A stretch of DNA of 64,000 nucleotides from Burhinus oedicnemus (taxonomy: Eukaryota > Chordata > Aves > Charadriiformes > Burhinidae): the NCBI GenBank assembly GCA_008921705.1, contig VFFE01007016.1, forward strand, positions 1,454,147 to 1,518,146, given 5' to 3'. Position numbers and translations under genes: made by a program. Under the pieces are notes generated by a model that saw nothing but the letters and a program-made list of their open reading frames with translations, made no database searches and was not told the DNA's origin. The first letter of the stretch is position 1. Every line of letters starts with the position of its first letter. Positions 1-11,930 of this stretch are shown here, piece by piece.

Positions 1-134
1 AGAAGTGCATCCTTTCCTCAAGGTTGTGATTACTTTGTGACTCCTCAGTGGCAGTGAATAGCTTTTCTCTTTCGTCCCCTCATCCCTCCTCCACTCTGTT
101 TTGTCTCGTTTCCCTCTCTGCTCACTGGGAGCAG
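1..134 (+). other. SDK2: 3' end of upstream SDK2 intron
   Basis: Pyrimidine-rich intron end (strong C/T bias from about 62 to 123) that finishes in gggagcag just before the first exon. The donor side lies outside the window. Confidence 0.85.
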
Positions 135-250
135 TGCCTACAGCTCCACCGCAGAATGTGCAAGTCGAAGCCGTGAACTCCACAACCATCCAGTTCCTCT
201 GGAACCCTCCACCCCAACAGTTCATTAATGGTATTAACCAAGGATACAAG
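135..250 (+). CDS. SDK2: SDK2 exon, FN3-3 first half
   Basis: 116 nt, phase 1 in and phase 0 out. After the split first codon (probably V) it reads [16 protein letters not shown] and then [21 protein letters not shown]. This is the A to C strand half of an FN3 domain, with the B-strand core tryptophan in FLWNPP and an N-S-T sequon. The acceptor is gagcag and the donor is aag/gtaagt. The phase-1 entry marks the FN3-2/FN3-3 border. The identity to SDK2 is strong; the paralogue SDK1 differs at several of these positions. Confidence 0.95.
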
Positions 251-3242
251 GTAAGTAGAAACACGATTTCTGTAACTTCAAATAACATTTGCCTTATCAG
301 TCCTGGTATGTAACAATTAGAAGTTGAATTTAGTAATCTCTGAATCTCCAGAGTGACTGTCTATTTTCAGGGGTATCTTACACAAGTAGAATGAAGAGAG
401 AAACGAGCAGTTGTTGTTCCTAATGTTTGCTAATTTATGCAAGTTCTGAAAAGGGAATATGTCATAGGCTAGAAATCCTAATACCTTTGTCGTTTACTGG
501 AGAGTTTCCAAAGCCAAAAAGCAGTTCCGTGTCAAACAGTTTGGAAAGTCAGCACAGGAGATAGGTCATTGTGCCACTGAAAATCAACCTTGAGTTTTCT
601 ATTTATTCTAATGCAAAATTCCTGTTCATTTCATTAGGAACCAAGACATCACGCTAAATATTTGTCTTAATTTTCCCACTGTGATGATTTGGGAGATACG
701 AGAATGTAAGATTTATTAATCATGCTTGATGACACGGAGTTAGCATGATAAGTCCCTGTTGATGGGGCAACTGGCAATATCTATTACAGTACGCAGAGTA
801 GAGAGTGCTTAACGGAGCACTTGTTGGTACTTTGACCAGTGGAGTGTATGCTAAGAAGGTAGCTGGAGTGGTTTATTTCTGTCTCTCAGGAAGGACTGCT
901 TAATAGAAACTCCTTCAACGGTTCAGCAGTAGGGGCATAATAAACGAAGGGTTTAAAAACATTCGTGGAATGAACAAAGAGAAATCTTGTAGGAATCACA
1001 GAGCAGGAAAAGGGAAGACAGGTATCTTTTATGAGCAGGGAGGAGGAATGTTGATGTAGGTGTTGGGTGAGGGAATGTCGGGTGAGCTGAGAAGGACGTG
1101 TAGTTCAGAAGACAAGCTGTGAATTGAGGGGTTGTAGGTGGATTTTAGAAGTTTTGGAAGACTTGAGGCTTCTCTAAGAATGTCTCAAAGTGATGGAGAA
1201 ACTGAGACAGAGGTACGCATGGGAGTTTCCCATCTATATATTTCTCATAAAAACCAGTCTTTTTTTTTCCCAGAGATAGAATCGGCTCTCAAGACTAGGT
1301 GACTGACAGGGCTGCAAGAATATATCCTGAAACCTCAATACAGAAGTAGTACTTGGCTTCTGTTCAGACTCTGGAGAATAAAAGCACTTTTTGGGCTCAG
1401 TGGACTGCAATGCACTATAATTTTCTGGTGCAAGTCCAAGCATGGTGAGCTCAGTCAGATTTGCAAAAGTCATATTTCAGATTTTTACTTTTTATTTTAT
1501 TCAAACAGAGTTTCAGTCTAAAGATTCTTAGTCTCATCGCATAGCTCCTTCAAATTTATGTTTCAGTTTCTTTTGCAATGGTATAAAATAACTAAAATTG
1601 TAATTTGTATCTGTCAGTGGTCAGTGAAAACTTTTGAAATGATCAAAATTTCTCTTTCCTTGGATTTGTTTGATTGCAGTAGATTGCAACAGCTTTACCA
1701 TTTCTCTTTCTCATAGGGATTGTGAATTGCAGTACAAAGACTGTGCGAGAACATTGCTGTCAGTTACTTCTTTTGCATAGTTTTTTTGTATGACTTATAA
1801 ATTACTAGTAGTCAAAGCTAGGCCTTTGCTTTTCTGAAGGATTAAATACATTTTTTCCTTTAGCTGATGGAATTGTTCACCTTTATTTTCTGCACTTTTC
1901 CTGAAGACTGTGCAATGAAATGTACTCCAAAAAGAGAAGTTCAGTTCTCCAAGGTTATAAATGCCAATTGTAATCCACAAAGGTGATTTAGAAAAGAAAA
2001 TAAAACTTACTATTCCATCAACCATTTTCAATTTTTATCTTTTCTTTGCATATCAAGAAGTTGTAAAGTGCACCTTTTCAAATATGAAATATTCCTAACA
2101 AAATTACTCCTTATAGTCCTCTAACTGTGCTTTCCCATTATCAGAAACTATATACATTGGCTAAATGTGTCAAATATAGCTCATTAATTTCAGGCATCTA
2201 TTCATGTTTATGAGTCTGAAATCAACACAAGGAGCACGATTTACACAGATACTGAGGCCTAGACTTTTAACGTGCTTATATAAGCCACAAGATAAGGATT
2301 TTTGGACAAAATAAAAATTTCATAAGCACTTTAAAGCTTTAGACTCCCAGGCCGTTAAGGCAATTTCAGAAATTGTTTTAAAATTTCAAAGTCATTTGCC
2401 AAAAATGAATTTTTTAAGTCCTCATTTAAGTACCCACACATAAGGTACTCCACTCTAAAAAATATTGATCACCCAGAAGATCCACTGAGATGGATGAAAC
2501 CTGGAAGAACTGAGCACATCTGATGAGCACGCTACTTTAAATGCAGGAAAATGTCTTCAGGAGTCTAACCTTTGGGACCCAGGTGTTGAAAATTGTAGTA
2601 ATTGTCTTATACAACCATGTTCTATTCTTTTTGTAGTTCCAGAACCACTTGAATCATTCACGGTTTGGATATCCCCAAACCGCCGAACATTGGAATACTC
2701 AGCCTGTTAGGCAAGGCTGGTCAATGGGATGCCGGGGGGCTGTGGGAGGGGAAGGAGATGCCCCCTCTCTCTTTCTCCCCCCACCCCCCAACCTCCCCAG
2801 CTAGTGGGATCTTTAAAGGAACCCCAAAATAAGATAAAGCATTTCTCTCAGAGTAGCACTGAAAGCGCCTTTCTTCCTTCAGCTTCCTTTCAGCAGCAGA
2901 GACTGTCCAGGCTGGTCCGAGCATCCCAGAGAGAGACAAAAGACTCATGTCGTACAGATAATGGTTTGCAGTAATTTTGGCATTGTTCAGTAGCAGGCAC
3001 TGAGAATTGCAATACCTCCGTGGTATCAGTGTATCCCCATCACTAGTGAGTGTTGGACACATCCCTCCAGTTATCATAGTAGCAGTATTATATCCATCTG
3101 CTCGGCGTCAGAACTGACAGTAGTTTAACAGCATTGCTTGGTTTTTTACAATCAGAATAAGATGGTTTTGGCAGCCAAGCATACTTTGATTCCAAATTGA
3201 CACAACTTCTAATGAGAGCTCATCCATGTTTAAATTTTCTAG
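251..3242 (+). other. SDK2: SDK2 intron, 2992 bp
   Basis: Donor gtaagt, acceptor ttttctag. AT-rich, with a pyrimidine run near 2760-2800. I see no exon, RNA gene or recognisable mobile element. Open frames on both strands around 2720-3080 have no family resemblance. Confidence 0.8.
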
Positions 3243-3435
3243 CTTCTAGCGTGGCCAGTGGATGCTCCAGAGACTGTGACTGTGGTCACCATTGCTCCAG
3301 ATTTTCATGGTGTCCATAGTGGCTGCATCACCAACCTGAAGAAATACACCACGTACTATACGTCGGTTCTGTGTTTCACCACGCCGGGCGACGGACCACG
3401 AAGCACACCCCAGCTCCTGCGCACCCTCGAAGACA
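3243..3435 (+). CDS. SDK2: SDK2 exon, FN3-3 second half
   Basis: 193 nt, phase 0 in and phase 1 out. It reads [15 protein letters not shown]..., then [16 protein letters not shown], and closes with [16 protein letters not shown]. The [11 protein letters not shown] segment carries the F-strand tyrosine typical of FN3 folds, and TPGDGPRS is the usual F-G turn. The acceptor choice (ag at 3241-3242) is set by the known LLAWP start. A second ag at 3248-3249 would break the phase. The donor is gaca/gtgagt. Together with the preceding exon it makes a 103-residue domain. Confidence 0.95.
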
Positions 3436-6400
3436 GTGAGTAGTCAGCCCTGGGAGAGAACCTCGGTGCTCAGATTTTGGTTGGTTGGATAGAGAAGCCG
3501 GCATTTTCAAATCTATGCACTTAAAATTGGATCTCAGGTTCACAATCAGTTTGTCATCTCTTGTCAAGTTACTTTGCATCAGACAATGACCTCAGCCGGT
3601 TGTCCATGTGTATTCTTTTGGCCTGTGGCAAATGAAAGGCATTTGATATTTTTTTCATTATGGACTAAACCTGGATGAATTTTTTTACATTGGTCAGAAG
3701 CTGAAGGCTTCATAGTCTGGTTCAGCTAACACACAACACGTTCTTTATGTCTGTGAACCCTTATGCTCTTAAATCCATGTTCAGGCATCCGAATAAATAT
3801 GAATTGATCTTCTTAGGAACTGAGCACTGGAACTTCCTGTGAAGGTCAATGATTAATTTACGATTGTTTCCTTCTGTTATTCAATATATTGAAAATGTCT
3901 GTATCTATATTACATTGCAAGTGTTTGCATAAAGGAACCAGAATTATAACAATGCAGTAAGTTTTATTCTGCAAAAGTGGAGTCAAATTCATAGGATGAA
4001 ATAAGATGAACTGGATAGTTTAGCATATAAATTATTTCCTGCATCAGAAAATGTTTTGGCCTCTGTGGCCCCGTGTGGAAGTGTTTGCTGAAGACATATT
4101 TGGGACTAACAAGTCTAGCATGTGTCTGATGCAGATAACGAATAAATTGCAGTGGCCCTCACAGCTAACTGTGTGTCCACAGTGATCTCGGCTCTGGCCA
4201 GCACTCCAGTGTCTTCCTGTCACAGAGCACCATAAACACTGCTGCACATTTTCAGATCCAAATCGGAATAAAGAAATGTCTAATACATCCATTAAGGTAT
4301 TGGTTTTGGAAATACTACTTTGCCTTAACAGGGATCTTTTAAGTTTGTCAGTGTTCCCATAAAGAAAAATCTGATTAACATTCACAGAAGCGAGGCTCAA
4401 AGTGCCAATCCAATTTTTCATGAGACACTCTTGAAAGAATATGAAGAAAATTAAGTAGTTTTCCATGGATTTTGCTTTTGTGGTCAGTCTCTTTCTTATG
4501 CTAGACCTGTGCCCCAAGAACAGACTGGAGACTTAAACTAGAAGATCACAAAGACAGCAGTTTAAATACCAGAAATCTATGTGAACCATTAATGTAAATT
4601 CAGACATGCTTATCTGGGGTTAAAGCAAAAGGCATGGAGGAAAGAGAAACGTGTTAGGTTCCTGTGTGTAGTATTAACTTTTTTGCCTGTTTTTCTAAGG
4701 AAATGAGGCTTTTGACAATGATGGTTTGTAAATGTGTTCGACTGTCTGTCTTTGGTCCATCTGTCTTTCTCCCTCCAATGACATTTGAAGCCTGTGGCTA
4801 ATTTCAGTGAGTATGGAAGAGTAAGAAGCCAAAGATACGAGACTTCTAAGATGTGGCAAAAATTAATCAGCTGGGAAGAGGAAAGAGACTACTAATATTT
4901 CTGCTGAAGGAAAGGCTGCAGAAATGAGCCTTGAAAACTTCATGCAAAGGGGAAGAAGGGACATAGTCAAAGCACTGGGAGTATCTCAGGGAAATGTTGG
5001 GTTCACATACCGTTTTTTAAACGCGAGAAAATTCCATCATGAAACATAAAACGAGAGAAAGCCAGACTTGTATTTTGTAAAACATTTAAAACATTTCTTG
5101 GCGTGTGCAGCTGTATGCTGCTCGGAGCTTCAGCAGTAGAGATAAGCAGGATTTTTTTTTTTAAAAAGTATTTTTTTATTTTTTTTGATCCTTCAGAATT
5201 GCTTTCCTTGGTTTTCATGGTGAGTGAGAAGTGCAGGATGGTATAATGCGTCTTTGTGGAGAACTCGTTGAGTCTAAGTTGCTTCAGGATTTATGTGGTG
5301 GGAAAAAAGATTGGAAAGGACTGTCATTCATGTTCTCAGGTGATAATTTTCTGTCTGTATAGCAAAGTTAGGCAATCCTTTAGAAAAAAATAGTGCAAAC
5401 GGATCTGTTTGCTGATGAACTATAGGTCAAATAAAATCTGACATCCAGTCAGAAGCAATGTGTCTTGGCGTGGAGTAACCTGCACCTGTTTTTCATTATG
5501 ACATTAAAATCGGACTGCAACTGCCGGAGCTAATTAGAGGAAGGCTTTGCGAGTATGCCGTTTGCACGTCTGCAGATACATGGTCCCGAATAGTGCCTAA
5601 TTGCTGTGCTCTTGTTGGATATTCCTGAGATCGCTACCAGATCAGCAATTCTTTCTGTAACGCTTTGACTACTAGATAGCGCAGAATGGATTTGGAAATT
5701 TTCCTCACTAGGATTGCAGAATTGCAAATGTGGTTCTGGCCGACCTACTGGCAGGCTTTTTTTTTTTTTTTTTTTTTATCATAGCTGCAGGGGAATGAGA
5801 AACTGGACTAAAGTGAAGAGGAAACAAAATATGAAATTGCAGACGAGAAATTGCCAACTGATGTCAGTGGAGCTGGAGGATACTCGGGCAGGGATCCAAT
5901 GACAGAAGCACAGTGAATATAAAGTGAACAAAAACTCCTTTTTTTCCAGTACATCGATTGAAGACAGAACAGCAGTTGGATCAAAAATCAGTCAGGATGT
6001 CTTCCTTGAAGATCAAAATTGAGGGAGGATGGCATATTCTTGACAGTCATTCCATTTTATGCTCTTTCATTGCACACTAGGGAGCTGAAATTTTTAAGAG
6101 CTCTTGAGCTACATCATAAAAATCCTTTAAAAGTTTCACACACTTGTATTCGTTTTACAGAAGACAGTTGCCATTATGTTGGACATTTTTAGAGTTGTTT
6201 GGAGAGAATCTGTCCAAGCAGTGGCTCGGTGCCTCTGTCCTTGCTTTGACCTTGCCTTGCCAAAAGGCTCTTTCCAGGTGAGGGGGTGCTGGTGGTGCTG
6301 CTGCAGACCTAGGGCCGGACGAGCTACACACAGCAGCATGGGTAAATGCCACATACCGTTGTTGAGGGAGAAACAGCAAACACAATCGCTTCCAGGATTG

Positions 6401-6717
6401 CCAACTTGATTGTTCTAATTAGATTAGATCAAGAAGAGAGGCAGAGAACAAGTTGCGTGCAAGTCTCCTGCTGCCGCTCTCTAGTTCTCCGCACAGTTAG
6501 GATGATGACTGGATAAAATAATTTATGTGATGATAGCCAAAGCGCTTCTTCACACCTTGTGTTCTCCCCTCTCCCCTGCAGCTCTCACTGATGTTTCCAG
6601 CAGGTTTCCCTTGGCCCGGCTCAGTGTTTTATTCCTTCAGCCCTAACCTTGCCACGTGAATCGGATCAGAAGTACGTGGGGTTCTCCCGCTAACAGATTT
6701 CCTTTTCTGATTGCCAG
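3436..6717 (+). other. SDK2: SDK2 intron, 3282 bp
   Basis: Donor gtgagt, acceptor tgattgccag. It contains a T21 run at 5757-5777 and several shorter T runs. No exon, RNA gene or clear transposon was recognised. The 157-residue minus-strand frame at 4044-4517 resembles no family I know. Confidence 0.8.
5757..5777. repeat. T21 homopolymer
   Basis: An uninterrupted run of 21 T in the intron. It carries no sign of an adjoining retroelement tail and is likely length-variable. Confidence 0.9.
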
Positions 6718-6816
6718 AGCCAGGAGCGGTGGGACACCTGAGTTTCACTGAGATTCTGGACACGTCTCTCAAGGTCAGCTGGCAAGAACCTGTGGAGAAA
6801 AATGGCATCATTACAG
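6718..6816 (+). CDS. SDK2: SDK2 exon, FN3-4 first half
   Basis: 99 nt, phase 1 in and out. It reads (K)[16 protein letters not shown], then [16 protein letters not shown] and the first base of a Gly codon. The B-strand tryptophan is in VSWQEP. The acceptor is ttgccag. The donor is the unusual acag/gcaagt: to join in frame to the GYQISW start of the next exon, the exon must end at 6816, which leaves GC, not GT, as the first intron bases. Using the nearby gtatca at 6821 would shift the frame. The exon length is a multiple of three. Confidence 0.93.
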
Positions 6817-6838
6817 GCAAGTATCAGCAGCTATCTCC

Positions 6839-6856
6839 TTTTTTTTTTTTTTTTTT
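6839..6856. repeat. T18 homopolymer downstream of GC donor
   Basis: 18 consecutive T beginning 22 nt after the GC splice donor. U-rich tracts in this position are known binding sites for TIA-1-type proteins that help U1 snRNP at weak donors. That role here is inference. Confidence 0.85.
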
Positions 6857-9800
6857 AAGAGTGTGTATCATTGCAGTGAAAAAATGTTTGTGTAACAGAG
6901 CATTTAGGGAGAACTGGCTACTGCAAGCGCTGGTTTCCTGGTCCCTCTTTTGGGTAATTGAAATGTCAGCTAGGGCACGTTATAGAAAGTACGGGTCCAA
7001 TTACTGGCAGCTCATGATTGTGGTCACTGAAAAGGCGGTCTGTATTAGAAATCAGCTCCCCGTGGAGTTTCTGGTCTTGTTAAATCTTGTGAGACCTCCA
7101 CCTGTGTTACTAAATTTCTGAAACTTTGTGAGACAGTGGTTGGCCTTTGCCCCAAAGGTGGGGGGTTCCTACGTGGAATTTACAGCTGCAAAATCTGGAT
7201 TGGCATTGCTAAGATTTGCAATCAAGACCAAGCCTGAAATCAGCGGTATCCTTCATCTGTGATCAAGTGGTCTGGCTGCGGACTGCGTGACAGAATTTGC
7301 ATGTCATTACTTAATTTTGTGTAAACCATCACAAGGGTTCAGAACTCTTTTGCTTCTCTTTGATGAGCTTGCCATTTGACAAGCTATTTATCTATTTACT
7401 GTATGCCAGTGTTAGATACAACATCAGCAACTTCATTATTTTTCATAAAGGAAGCTATAAATAGTTGAGAAAAACTCTAGTTCTTATCAACAGAGGCAAT
7501 ATTGTTTTCAGATGGGAAACTCTTACAGCTGCACAGGATGGACATTCCATTTAGCAAAGGCTTTCAAGGTTTCAAAGTGCAAGAAAGCTCCCAAATTTTA
7601 AATTACTGAGGCTAAAAATCATAGCTGGGAAGGGAGAAGATAATTTCACATGGATCAAAATATTTTTGGGGGGGAGCATTGACATTGAAATGTGTAATTT
7701 TTATTTTTTTTTAAAAAAAAAGTATCATAATTTGTAAAAACAAAATACATTTTAGGAGGTAAAAAAAAAATTAATCAGCCTTTCTGACCCCTGAACATTG
7801 AAATGTTATCAGTCTAATTTCCTGAAGCATTTTAACTTTGACAGGTCTAATTATTTTGATAGGACTTGCACTTGTCACTGTTTTCTCTGTGTATCTGTAA
7901 GACGCACCATTTGTACGTGTCTCTTCCGTGCTGTTTATAGTGTCTGTGGATTCCTTATGCAGATCACCTTACGCCTTTATAGCATAGTAACCCTCCTGAA
8001 ATATGCATTGATTTACGTGGTTCGAGAACAGAAACTAATGACTCCTCAAAGCAGAGCAGTATTGATTCAGTGAAGATGGCCAAAGCCTTCGAGCCCGAGT
8101 GCTTAAATTTAGGTACCTAAATCCAAGTGGAGCTATCTAAGCGCGATGATGTGATACTCGTCCTTGTTAAGCACAAGTTAGCAGCGCTACGTGTGGTGTT
8201 GCAGAATGGCTTTGCTGGAAACAAGCTGCTGCTTCCCAGAATGGGTGGAAACCCGGTGGAGCACGATGATGGACCATGTTCTATTTGGGGCGAATTGTTT
8301 CAGAAAGAATTAACTCAAGAAGCTCTATTGTTCATGAAGAAACACCGGTGTAAAAATGCCCAGCAAAGTTTATAAGGAAAAAGAAACATATCCTCAATGA
8401 TGCAAATTGCATTTGGGCTAGAAGAATAGCAAAATTGTTCGTGCCCCGAGTACTTCAAAGGTTTATAGAGGGCTGCCTTGGGGATCCGGGTGCTTAGGGA
8501 GGCAATTATTCATCAGTTCTGCTCGTTGATATCTTTACTGGACATTCTTGTTCCCTGCAGCAGAGCTGGGAGGAGGAAGACGCGGAGGGTGGTGCCTGGC
8601 AGCCAGGCCGCTCTGGGAAATTGCCCATTACTCTTGCTGTAAATTTCAGTATCTTCCTCCTTCTCTCAGTAAACATTGATTTATGAGGACCTGGATGTAG
8701 ACGGACAGTTTGTGATTGGGTGTACTGCTCTCTTGTAGAGAATTTACTCCAGAGCAACAGAAAATTATTTCCGAAACTCCTCTGGTCATTAGTTTCCGTT
8801 AGGCGGCATTTTGTGGAGAGGGTGCCATGCCAAAGCGCGCGGGAAGGCTCTGTGGCACTTTTCCCGTTCTCACGTAGGCTGAAGCCAGAGGAAACACTCT
8901 CAGCCCAGGCCGGCCGGACTCCCCCGCGCACATTGCTGGCAGTGGGCACGGCTGTAAAACGCAGAGCGCGTTCTTACCCACCACATGTCCTAAAGTTCTG
9001 CCCAGCTGTCAGTCACTGTGGCTTAAGTGCTACTTGGGGGTGCGGAGGGTGTTGTTCCTTTTCTTCAGCATTTTTTTTCATCTGTTTTTGTTATGCATGA
9101 TTACATTTGGCTTTGTATCTGCTTGGTATGTACGCATGTATTTTCTGTTTGCATTTTTTTTATATGACTGGAATTTAACTGTACTTTTGGGAGTGAAATA
9201 TCCAACAGTAAATGCTGCCTCTTTGCCTTTTCTTCGATTTGCATGTGAACTCAGGATATTTTTCCCGGTGAACGTTTTTTCAGTAAATAAATACATGGAG
9301 ACTATGTGCCTAATTGGTGGGAAAGCTGGGTCTCATCCCTCTAGGCACAAGGGAGAAAACATAAAACATAAAATGTTCAAAAAAATAATCACCAACGTCT
9401 GATGTCTATCCGAAGCTTGTGTAGATGGGAGAGAAGATATCTCAATCGCTTAAGATTGCCTAGTGCCAGGTGGATGAAACTTTCCTTTGTTTGTATGCAA
9501 CAAATGGATAGGGGGAGCATTAAAAGTCCCCTGCTTATCTTCTGGTTATTTATTGCTTCGAGGAACCCATTTTGTTTTATTCTGAGGTGATGGCCCTCGA
9601 TTGGCTCTGCCAGCCCATGCGTAGCATTCAAAGCGGGCGTAGCAGGGCTGTCCCCAGCTGCCGGGCAGACGGATGAGCCACGATGGGGCCCTCTGCTCCA
9701 TCCATGGTTGCACGTGGACGTGCTGCTGGCTGGGGACGTGGCTGCCAGGTTTGTGTCCTCTGTTGGGAAGTGGGGAGAGGCACAATTGCACCTTCCCTGG

Positions 9801-10722
9801 ACTCGTTCTCATTCTTCCACCTTGTCTTCTCTGGAGCAAATGTAGCATCCACGGCTTTTGGAAGAAAGGGGTGTTTGTGATGGTCGTTCTGTTTGGAACT
9901 CCTTCATGCCTCTTCACTGAGCATCAAATAGAGTGGACAGTCATCCCTGGTCTTTCTGTCTGGCCTCATTAATAAAGGCAGTAGAGTCCTTCAGTTTTGT
10001 CAAATCTTCATACGGATTGTAATCTTGCCTGTGCTACATAAACCCTGATTGCTGGTAAATAATTCTCAAGCCTTTTCAGAGAGCCTCAAAAGACCACAGT
10101 GTCTCTGAGATATTGGGAAATTACTGACTTAATTAATTCCTGTTCAGACACTTACTTGAAACTGGCTCCAGATGAGCATTCAGGAATTTTTCCCCTTCCC
10201 CTAGGTAGTGTGTGGTCAGACAAGCGGGTGGTTGTGGTGTAGCTGGAATGGTTGAAGTATCGCCTCTCTTTATCACTTGCCCCTCACCTGAAACATCATT
10301 AGTGATGATGTGAGCACTCTGAGCCCATTTTCATGCAGAAAAAGGTTAACAGGAATCTCTCTGTCAGTGGTAGCAACTGGAGGAAGGAAAACATCTCACA
10401 CCTCTCGCAGAAATATTTGCCTCTCCATGCTTTTAGTCCATGAGATGATGTTTCCCTGCTGATCAATACCTTAAGGCATTTTGCTATGTCAATTTGTATA
10501 TGTTAATCAGCTTATCATGTTTTTGCTTAAAAAAAAAAAGGCAAAAAACTCTCAAGCTCCCCAGCTGGTCTGAATTCCTCATCTTAGATGAATGGAACAG
10601 GAACCCAGTAGGGAGTTTCTCTAGCCAGCTTGCCTCGTGCATGGTTCACTCGGTGGGGTTCCTTTCTGTTAGTCCTTTTCACTCACTTCCATTTCACAGG
10701 CATTCAAGAGCTATGTGTATTT

Positions 10723-10744
10723 CCCCCCCCCCCCCCCCCCCCCC
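10723..10744. repeat. C22 homopolymer
   Basis: 22 consecutive C in the intron (G22 on the other strand). It is expected to be length-variable and G-quadruplex-prone on the minus strand, and its exact length may be a sequencing artefact. Confidence 0.85.
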
Positions 10745-11738
10745 GAGCCAAATCACAAAGAAAGCTGCAATCAAGCAAACTTTTCAGACACGTTCTCTGG
10801 AGACCGGCACAGTAAGGTTCAAATGGGTTCAGACGAGAATAAAGTGGGCCTGGGCAGGAGGAGGACAAGCAGATTTGGAGGTAAAATGGAGCAAATCACC
10901 CAGCAGAAAGTTTCAAAAGTTCTTGGAAGGCAAGGTTATCAAAGTGATAAAAAGGAAAGCCTGGTTATGATAGAAGAATAATATGGAGGTCAGGGTGAGT
11001 GCAGTTTTGGACAATACCTTGGCTACAGTATGGTTTTGAACGAAAGGATAATGATTCACCCTGCTAAAGGATTTGTGCGAGGAACGAGCAGTGGGGAGTA
11101 GAGGGTTTTCAGTTCCTAGAAGATTCCCACAATGTTCCTGCCTGATTGTTATTGTCAGATTTGTAAGTATTTCTAGATATACAGCACTGAAAGTTACTTC
11201 AGCCTGGAAAGGGAGTAGCCCTACTAAGCACATATTGATTTTTTAATTAGATATTCTAGCTGGTGAGAAGATGTTATATTTTCCAGTGTTTCTTCCTATT
11301 TGCTTCGTGGAGTTCACAAAATGAAAGTCCACCCTTCTGCGAGATTATCCGCAAGTTTCCTAGCCATTTCATAGCAAGTACTGTGTAGTCACAGAAAAAG
11401 AGACAGACTGTTGAGACTCCATCTCCTCCCCCACCTGTAATGCGATGGGCAGACAATACCCCATGGGGTACCTACAGCAACTGCTTATTGGAAATAACAA
11501 TACTAGAAAAATACTTGGGTATTTTAGCCAGTGTTTACTTCAACTTTTTTTTCCTGCTTATAACAGGTGACCATAACGGAGTAGAGTAGGAAACGGGTCA
11601 TACTACCATTGACCACACGCAGATCTTGCAGAAGCAGGAATATACCAGTCTCTGGGTTACTGTGTAACTGTGCTTTAGAAGAAAAACCAGACCCCACCAC
11701 TGCTACGGCCCCCTGACTTGTGTGTACTGGTTTTTCAG

Positions 11739-11930
11739 GGTACCAGATCTCCTGGGAGGTGTATGGCAGGAATGAATCTCGTCTTGCCCGCGCGCTGCCC
11801 AACACAACGCTGGAGTACAAGATCACGGGGCTGTCATCTCTCACCACCTACACAATCGAGGTGGCAGCTGTGACCGCAAAAGGGAGCGGATGGGTCACGT
11901 CCTCCACCATCTCTTCTGGTGTGCCCCCAG
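11739..11930 (+). CDS. SDK2: SDK2 exon, FN3-4 second half
   Basis: 192 nt, phase 1 in and out. It reads (G)[18 protein letters not shown], then [20 protein letters not shown] and [18 protein letters not shown], ending SGVPP. The F-strand motif [15 protein letters not shown] is typical FN3. Two sequons, NES and NTT, are present. The acceptor is gtttttcag. The donor ccag/gttggt is weak, but phase selects it: the better-looking gtaaaa at 11936 would create an immediate stop. The FN3-4 domain totals 97 residues. Confidence 0.94.

Larger units (their letters stand above)
6817..11738 (+). other. SDK2: SDK2 intron with GC-AG ends, 4922 bp
   Basis: It starts gcaagt and ends ggtttttcag. The donor otherwise fits the consensus perfectly (AG/GCAAGT). 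A run of 18 T lies at 6839-6856. The intron also holds a 16-bp perfect palindrome at 8107-8122 and a C22 run at 10723-10744. No other exon or RNA gene was recognised. Several open frames of 120-160 codons on both strands look like chance. Confidence 0.88.

Noticed and set aside
4044..4517. 157-codon minus-strand frame in an intron
   Set aside because: Composition and content look random, with no family resemblance and no promoter or splice context.
10290..10380. C/D-box snoRNA candidate around gtgatgatgtgagc
   Set aside because: A C-box-like word is present, but no D box or terminal stem lies at the right distance.
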